Assembly (NCBI RefSeq): GCF_022530855.2
Contig: NZ_CP099567.1
Coordinates: 868,001-932,000, forward strand
Reading direction: 5' to 3'
Origin: Candidatus Vondammii sp. HM_W22
Lineage (GTDB): Bacteria > Pseudomonadota > Gammaproteobacteria > Chromatiales > Chromatiaceae
Length of the DNA stretch: 64,000 bases
Position numbers and translations under genes: made by a program. The notes under the pieces are model-generated. The model searched no databases, had not been told where the DNA came from, and saw only the letters and a list, made by a program, of their open reading frames with translations. Shown piece by piece: positions 59,498 through 64,000 of the stretch. Each line of letters begins with the position of its first letter. Position 1 is the first letter of the stretch.

Positions 59498-59815
59498 ATG
59501 GCTATCATGCACCGCATGAAGAATAAAATTCCTACAAAAAAATACCCCCGGGAGGATTGGCATCCAGCAGATATCAAAGCCGCCCTGGAAAAAGCCGGTT
59601 GGTCACTATCTCGGCTCTCTATCCATCACGGCTACGCCAGCCGCAACACACTAAAGCATGCGCTACAGCGTAGTTGGCCCAAGGGTCAACGGCTGATTGC
59701 CCAGGCAATCGGTGTTCCACCCGAAAAAATCTGGCCTTCCCGATATAGAAAACATTCACCTGATGCCTCCAAAAAGTCTAACCCAAAACAGAGAAGAAGG
59801 CGCGTTGAAGGATAA
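59498..59815 (+). CDS. ner: Ner-family DNA-binding protein
   Basis: About 105 residues from 59498, or 99 from the ATG at 59516. The core DWHPADIKAALEKAGWSLSR, LSIHHGYASRNTLKHAL and GQRLIAQAIGVPPEKIWPSRY is the Ner/Nlp/SfsB HTH family, which represses the early and repressor promoters of Mu. It is the first early gene, as in Mu. A basic tail (NPKQRRRRVEG) ends it. Confidence 0.9.
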   Translation: MAIMHRMKNKIPTKKYPREDWHPADIKAALEKAGWSLSRLSIHHGYASRNTLKHALQRSWPKGQRLIAQAIGVPPEKIWPSRYRKHSPDASKKSNPKQRRRRVEG

Positions 59816-59905
59816 CAATTCCTACCTTCTTTCTATCTCGATTCGATTTCAGCCTATACCTCGGCTGAAAATCTCGCCAGTACTCGTTTTGGAAGGAGAT
59901 AACTT

Positions 59906-60394
59906 ATGAGCTTTCCAAGAAAACGGCGTAACTGGAAGCGAGTGCGTCCGAGCAATCTTCGGGATGCCTTTCGTCTCTGCAAAGAGTATGCAAGAGAGAA
60001 GAAAAACCTAAGCGTTGAACGGATCGCCGATCTGATGGGTGTGTCGGTAGACAGCCTCTATAAGTGGTTATCCAACGGCAAAATGTCTGCCTCGATGATC
60101 CAGGGCTACGAACATTTCTGCGGTATTCATCTTGTCAGCGATTACCTGGCCTCCAGCGCAAACAGACTGGTGATTGATATCCCTACTGGTCGAGCCGTTT
60201 CGGCGATGGAAACCAATGAGCTGCAGGCCGTTTTTTCAGATGCCTTCGGCATGCTGATCCGTTACTACAACGGTGAAGCCGATCAGCAGGTGACAGAGGA
60301 TAACCTGACCTGCATTTTAGCCGGCTTGGTCTGGCACCGTGAGAATGTACGAAAGACGGAACAACCAGAACTCGAATTCGGAGTTAAGGAGTGA
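59906..60394 (+). CDS. Mu-like phage early regulatory protein with HTH
   Basis: A 162-residue protein. Its basic N-terminus (MSFPRKRRNWKRVRPSNLRD) precedes an HTH (NLSVERIADLMGVSVDSLYKW) and a helical C-terminal half (residues 95-150). The ATG has TTGGAAGGAGAT upstream. It overlaps the transposase start by 4 bases, so it is coupled to MuA. Similar proteins precede A in several Pseudomonas-type transposable phages; the exact function is unknown to me. Confidence 0.75.
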   Translation: MSFPRKRRNWKRVRPSNLRDAFRLCKEYAREKKNLSVERIADLMGVSVDSLYKWLSNGKMSASMIQGYEHFCGIHLVSDYLASSANRLVIDIPTGRAVSAMETNELQAVFSDAFGMLIRYYNGEADQQVTEDNLTCILAGLVWHRENVRKTEQPELEFGVKE

Positions 60395-62484
60395 ACAAGA
60401 GATCTCCTGTTCACTCCTTGAGTAATCCAGATACCACGCTAGTTGAGATTGCCGAGGCGCTTGGTCTTAGTAAAAAAAGCGTATCAACTCGCGCCAAACG
60501 CGCAAGCTGGCCATACCGGGAAAAGGCGGCCCTGGGAGGTCAAAGACGTCTCTATTCTCTAACATCACTCCCCGATGAGATGGCAGTCAGCCTGGTGATG
60601 CTACGCATTAAGCATCATGAGCCAAGCCCGGCAGAGATCCAGAAGGCGGCGAAACGCCTGTCGAACAATGCAAAGAACCGCATTCTACGCCAAGCCGCTT
60701 CAGAGATTGCCACTAAACCTCTCGCAGAGCTGCCTGAACCCGTAGAAACCCCTCTGGTCTGTGAGCTCAAAGACCAGCAACGGGATCGTATGAACGCCCG
60801 CCTGGCCATTCTCTCTATCATCGACGAGATGGCCCTGCATGCCAATCAAGGCAAGGCGATTAAAGAGTTCATCCGGATGGCAAATAGCGATGAGCTTCCC
60901 CAATCCACCATGGATGCGCTGCTTCTGGCAAAGAGCAAAAGCCATGGCAAAAACGTAATCGACAGAGCCACTATCTACAGATGGATCAGTGAGCGTACTA
61001 AAGGTGTAACGGCTTTGGCCCCACGGTGTGGTCGCAAACCGGTGTATCACGACTGGGGTCCGCTGTTTCTGGAAATATACCAACGCCCGCAGAAGCTCTC
61101 TGCAGCTAAGATAGCACGTGATTGGGATACCTATTACCCCGGCATACCTGGCCCAAGTAATGGGCGCGCTGCACAGCGTTTTCTGGAAGAGATCCCTGCC
61201 GAATTTAAAAACTACGGTCGCATGGGCAAGAACGCGATCCGAGCAATCAAGCCTTTCGTGCGCCGTACCATGGATGGCCTCTGGCCGATGGATGTTGTGA
61301 CTGTCGATGGACACCTTTTTAAAGCCTATGTCCGTCATCCGGCTACCGGTACCCGTTTCCGACCGGAGGTCACTACCTATCTGGATATCGCCACCCGAAA
61401 AGCAATAGGTTTTTCTGCCTGGATTGCCGAAAGCCAGTACGCCATCTGGATAGCGCTGCGGGATATGGTGGCCAACCCTGAATGCGGTGTGCCTGCGATT
61501 CATTACAGTGACAACGGCGCCTATCGCGGTGAACAACACAGGGCAACATTGTCGCGGATCGGCACCTCTTTGATGTTTTCCGAAGCTTATCGTGCCCAGG
61601 CGCGCGGTGTGATTGAGCGACTGAACAGTTCGGTCTGGGTGCCAACAGCAAAAAAACTGCCTACTTACTGCGGTAAGGATACTGATCAGGAGTTTTTTAA
61701 AAAGGCATTAAAAAAGGCGGACAAAAACGGTGACGGACTACCGAGCTGGAGTGATTTTATCGCCGGTTGCCAACAGGCACTTGATGATTACAACAACCGA
61801 AAACACAGCACGCTGGGCGAAACACCCAACCAGGCATGGGAGCGCGCCATCGCCGACGGATGGAAGCCGACACTACTGGAAAACGACGATCTCCATGACC
61901 TTCTCCCTTCAGTAGAGCGCAAGGCAATACGAGGTGAAGTATCACTGCCGTGGGGACGATATTTCAGCGAGGACCTGGGCCTGTATCACGGCCGCAAGGT
62001 TCGCGTTTCCTTTGATCCGGCAAACGGCGCGCAGGTGTGGATATCTTCATTGACAGGCGAGCTGCTCTGCACAGCGAAACGTGATGCCAATGCACGGCCT
62101 TATGTACGTGAAAGCCAGCTTGAGCACGCCAGGGCAAAACGTGAGAGCGGGCGTGTTGAACGGCTGGAACGGAAAATTGATTCAGCCCGTGAAGAGGGTG
62201 CCTATCAGATAGAGGCCCAGCCTGCAGACCCAATTATCACCGAAATGGCCAAAGCGAATCTGGAACAGATGCGCCGTGAATTTGAAGAGACCGAACCCGC
62301 ATTTATCACTCCGGACAACGACCCCAAACGCTACGAACTATGGAAGGAGATCGGAGCGCGGCAGGATGAACTCAGCCCGGATGAAAAAGCTTTTTATGAG
62401 CGATTTAAAGACGCGCATTACTGCCAGACGATGCAGAAACTGGAAGAAGAATTCGATCAGTCATTTGCACAAACGGACGGCTGA
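60391..62484 (+). CDS. Mu-like phage transposase A (MuA)
   Basis: A 697-residue DDE transposase. The N-terminal HTH domain that binds end/enhancer sites comes first (TLVEIAEALGLSKKSVSTRA, SWPYREKAALGGQRRLY). The catalytic core has Asp306 (VVTVDGHLF), Asp374 (IHYSDNGAYRGE) and Glu409 (GVIERLNSSVW), with 34 residues between the last two. The beta-barrel domain (RGEVSLPWGRYFSEDLGLYH) and the C-terminal region that contacts B follow. It starts with GTG overlapping the previous gene. The frame is intact. Confidence 0.93.
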   Translation: MNKRSPVHSLSNPDTTLVEIAEALGLSKKSVSTRAKRASWPYREKAALGGQRRLYSLTSLPDEMAVSLVMLRIKHHEPSPAEIQKAAKRLSNNAKNRILRQAASEIATKPLAELPEPVETPLVCELKDQQRDRMNARLAILSIIDEMALHANQGKAIKEFIRMANSDELPQSTMDALLLAKSKSHGKNVIDRATIYRWISERTKGVTALAPRCGRKPVYHDWGPLFLEIYQRPQKLSAAKIARDWDTYYPGIPGPSNGRAAQRFLEEIPAEFKNYGRMGKNAIRAIKPFVRRTMDGLWPMDVVTVDGHLFKAYVRHPATGTRFRPEVTTYLDIATRKAIGFSAWIAESQYAIWIALRDMVANPECGVPAIHYSDNGAYRGEQHRATLSRIGTSLMFSEAYRAQARGVIERLNSSVWVPTAKKLPTYCGKDTDQEFFKKALKKADKNGDGLPSWSDFIAGCQQALDDYNNRKHSTLGETPNQAWERAIADGWKPTLLENDDLHDLLPSVERKAIRGEVSLPWGRYFSEDLGLYHGRKVRVSFDPANGAQVWISSLTGELLCTAKRDANARPYVRESQLEHARAKRESGRVERLERKIDSAREEGAYQIEAQPADPIITEMAKANLEQMRREFEETEPAFITPDNDPKRYELWKEIGARQDELSPDEKAFYERFKDAHYCQTMQKLEEEFDQSFAQTDG

Positions 62485-62491
62485 ATGAAAA

Positions 62492-62515
62492 ACGCCCCTG
62501 GCTGCAACCAGGGGC
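62492..62515 (+). terminator. Stem-loop between A and B genes
   Basis: GCCCCTGG and CCAGGGGC pair perfectly around a 6-base loop. There is no T-tract, so it could be an attenuator or mRNA-stability hairpin rather than a full terminator. Confidence 0.55.
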
Positions 62516-62553
62516 ATTAATGAAGTGCATTCACAAGTAGTACAGGGGTAAGT

Positions 62554-63277
62554 ATGACACAAGCAGAACAGAGTCTCACTATCGCACCGCTCACAAATGT
62601 TGGGTTGTGCATGTCTGCCCTGGAGAGGGCATTGAACCGCACGCGTGGTTTGCCTGGGATCATCGAGTTTCACGGCCCCAGCGGTTTCGGAAAATCAACC
62701 GCAGCAGCACATGTTGCCATGCGCCTGTCTGCATATTTCGTAATGGCACAGTCAAACTGGACAAAAAAAGCGTTCCTACTGGCCATCCTTGAGGACATGC
62801 GCATCGTCCCATTAAAGACCATCCCTGAACTCGTAAAGCAAATCGCCCAGCAACTCTCACTCTCACAGCGCCCCCTCATTATTGACGAGGCCGGGCTGTT
62901 GCTCGACCGGGAAGGCGGGGCAAACCTGATCAAGGATCTCTACGAGGCATCCCAAGGCACCTTGATGCTGATCGGTGAAGAGCTGCTACCCAACAGAATC
63001 CAGCGCTGGGAGCGCTTGGACGGGCGGGTGCTCGACTGGGTGCCCGCACAAGGCAGATGCCCGGTTGTTAATCCGCATCTATGCCAACGGCATTGAGATT
63101 GCGGATGACCTGCTCAAGCACCTGGTCGATCTTTCCAAAGGCTCGGTACGGCGGGTGATCGTCAATCTGGCCAACATCCGGGAAGAGGCCACCAAGGTCG
63201 GCTGGTCAACAGTGGATCGTAAGACGTGGGGAGACCGCCCAATCTACACCGGCAAGCCACCCAAGATCAGGAGGTAG
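62554..63277 (+). pseudogene. Mu-like phage target-DNA activator B (MuB ATPase), frameshifted
   Basis: An AAA+ ATPase that captures target DNA and stimulates A. Walker A is FHGPSGFGKSTAAAH and Walker B RPLIIDEAGLLLD. The frame from 62554 ends at 63096 with non-homologous GRCPVVNPHL. In the next frame ADARLLIRIYANGIEIADDL and LSKGSVRRVIVNLANI continue the protein to 63277. The shift is at about 63048-63053 in GCACAAGGCAGATGCC. The restored product is about 241 residues. It could be a real inactivating indel or a sequence error; no slippery site is evident. Confidence 0.8.
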
Positions 63278-63280
63278 ACG

Positions 63281-63883
63281 ATGGCGTGTAAACCAATCCA
63301 CCTCCAGGCAACGGGGCCCCGCAATGACCGCCAAGCCATGTGGGAAGCAATTCGCAACCTGGGGGATAAAGGTAATTCATTCACTGTGCGGGATATCCGA
63401 GGGCAGCTACAGGGTGCCACACCCGTCGGCAAAATCCGGGAATACTGCACGTGCCTCACAAACGGTGGATATCTGAAAAAGCAGATTCAGGGGCATGGCG
63501 TCCAAACTGACTACAGCCTGATCAATGACACAGGCATCGATGCACCGCGTCTAAGAAAAGATGGCACCCCAGTCACTCAAGGTTTTGGACAGGAACGGAT
63601 ATGGCGCTTGCTACGCATGATGCGCTCACCGTTGACGGCACGTGAACTGACAGCCCACATCAACTTGCCTGACCACCCCGTCATACTCGCAGCCGTCACA
63701 AGTTATCTCAGTTACCTGAAGCGTGCCGATTACCTGATAACACACGGCCAAGGCGAACAACTTGGCTACATGCTGATTCCGGCCATGGACACTGGCCCAT
63801 TGGTGCCCATGGTGCAGCGTATCAAACAGGTCTTCGACCCCAACACCGGAAAGGTCGTCTGGCCAAAGGGGAATGAAGAATGA
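63281..63883 (+). CDS. Mu-like phage early protein, winged-helix-like
   Basis: A 200-residue protein starting 3 bases after the B gene's stop. The N-terminal half (RQAMWEAIRNLGDKGNSFTV, GQLQGATPVGKIREYCTCLT, GGYLKKQ) and the C-terminal half (ERIWRLLRMMRSPLTARELT, VTSYLSYLKRADYLI) each look like a winged-helix module, suggesting a tandem DNA-binding protein. Proteins of this type occur in the early regions of transposable Pseudomonas phages; no function is assigned. It overlaps the next gene by 4 bases. Confidence 0.7.
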   Translation: MACKPIHLQATGPRNDRQAMWEAIRNLGDKGNSFTVRDIRGQLQGATPVGKIREYCTCLTNGGYLKKQIQGHGVQTDYSLINDTGIDAPRLRKDGTPVTQGFGQERIWRLLRMMRSPLTARELTAHINLPDHPVILAAVTSYLSYLKRADYLITHGQGEQLGYMLIPAMDTGPLVPMVQRIKQVFDPNTGKVVWPKGNEE

Positions 63884-64000
63884 CACCCCTTCTAAAGAGC
63901 AACAAATGGCTGAAAGCGCTACGCAAAGCCTGTGAAGAGACATCCCAAAGCAAGGTTGCAGCACGGTTGCGCCAGCCCGATGGATTTCCCTCTCCAACGG
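63880..64000 (+). CDS. Mu-like phage early protein, start only (cut by window end)
   Basis: The ATG at 63880 overlaps the previous stop (ATGA). Forty codons are visible: LLKSNKWLKALRKACEETSQ and SKVAARLRQPDGFPSPT. ETSQSKVAARL is the first half of a helix-turn-helix as in small early regulators of transposable phages. The rest lies outside the window. Confidence 0.6.
   Translation, partial: MTPLLKSNKWLKALRKACEETSQSKVAARLRQPDGFPSPT

Larger units (their letters stand above)
58844..64000 (+). mobile_element. Mu-like transposable prophage, left part (continues past window)
   Basis: Gene order is the Mu plan: a repressor on the minus strand, then divergent early genes ner, a small regulator, transposase A, ATPase B and further early genes with overlapping starts and stops. 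The left attachment end must lie between the HybE remnant (58657) and the repressor stop (58844), or just inside it, but no TG-CA-type end or 5-bp duplication could be fixed. The right end is outside the window. Intactness of the rest is unknown; the B gene is frameshifted. Confidence 0.85.

Noticed and set aside
63040-63060. Programmed frameshifting in the prophage B gene
   Set aside because: No slippery heptamer or downstream structure is apparent at the shift, and B is not known to be frameshifted in Mu. A simple indel is more likely.

Overview
The window looks like part of the chromosome of a sulfur-oxidising, microaerophilic gammaproteobacterium of the Chromatiales/Sedimenticola/Thiodiazotropha kind. 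This is inferred from flavocytochrome c sulfide dehydrogenase (fccAB), a complete cbb3 oxidase cluster (ccoNOQP-ccoGHIS) with an FNR-type box, and typical gammaproteobacterial housekeeping blocks. The genus cannot be fixed from sequence alone. Mobile DNA is dense (IS3, IS5, IS21, IS30, IS256, Tn3, a MITE, a Mu-like prophage) and many genes are broken, which suggests recent relaxed selection or a host-associated lifestyle (inference).

Layout. 1-2.4 kb: the 3' end of an RND efflux pump, then nested IS remnants around an IS407-group IS3 element. 2.6-6.8 kb: a decayed cytochrome c gene, then (minus strand) fccB, fccA, a periplasmic ankyrin protein and a tetraheme NapC/NirT-type cytochrome. 7.05-9.5 kb: a heavily decayed NorQ/CbbQ + NorD/CbbO pair. 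9.7-10.9 kb: a phage-type repressor with a divergent operator-promoter and an IS30 remnant. 11.4-16.5 kb: a BapA/RTX-type type I secreted adhesin split by a 3.2 kb Tn3-family transposon that is itself defective. 17-23.8 kb: dCMP deaminase, a MITE, purMN-DUF3108, DUF2066, a CDP-alcohol phosphatidyltransferase, hda, wrbA and an ArsC-like gene. 24-33.4 kb: the cbb3 oxidase structural and assembly genes, including an easily missed 42-residue membrane protein. 33.4-37.3 kb: repeats, IS256 and a decayed IS21. 37.3-52.5 kb: a conserved biosynthetic block (lysR, leuCDB, asd, fimV, truA, trpFBA, accD, folC, SPOR protein). 52.5-58.2 kb: an autotransporter gene broken by IS256 and two frameshifts. 58.4-58.7 kb: a HybE-like remnant. 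58.8-64.0 kb: the left part of a Mu-like transposable prophage (repressor, Ner, regulator, MuA, frameshifted MuB, early genes) that runs off the window.

Functionally, FccAB would oxidise sulfide in the periplasm and feed c-type cytochromes. The cbb3 oxidase would be the terminal acceptor at low oxygen, with CcoI/CcoS/CcoG/CcoH supplying copper and assembly. The surface and accessory genes (RTX adhesin, autotransporter, NorQD/CbbQO) are the ones that have been lost.

No single locus here is clearly a wholly new system. The points most worth following are the FccAB-ankyrin-tetraheme cluster, the small CcoM-like protein, the MITE that supplies stop codons to two convergent genes, and the visible mutational history of the broken genes.
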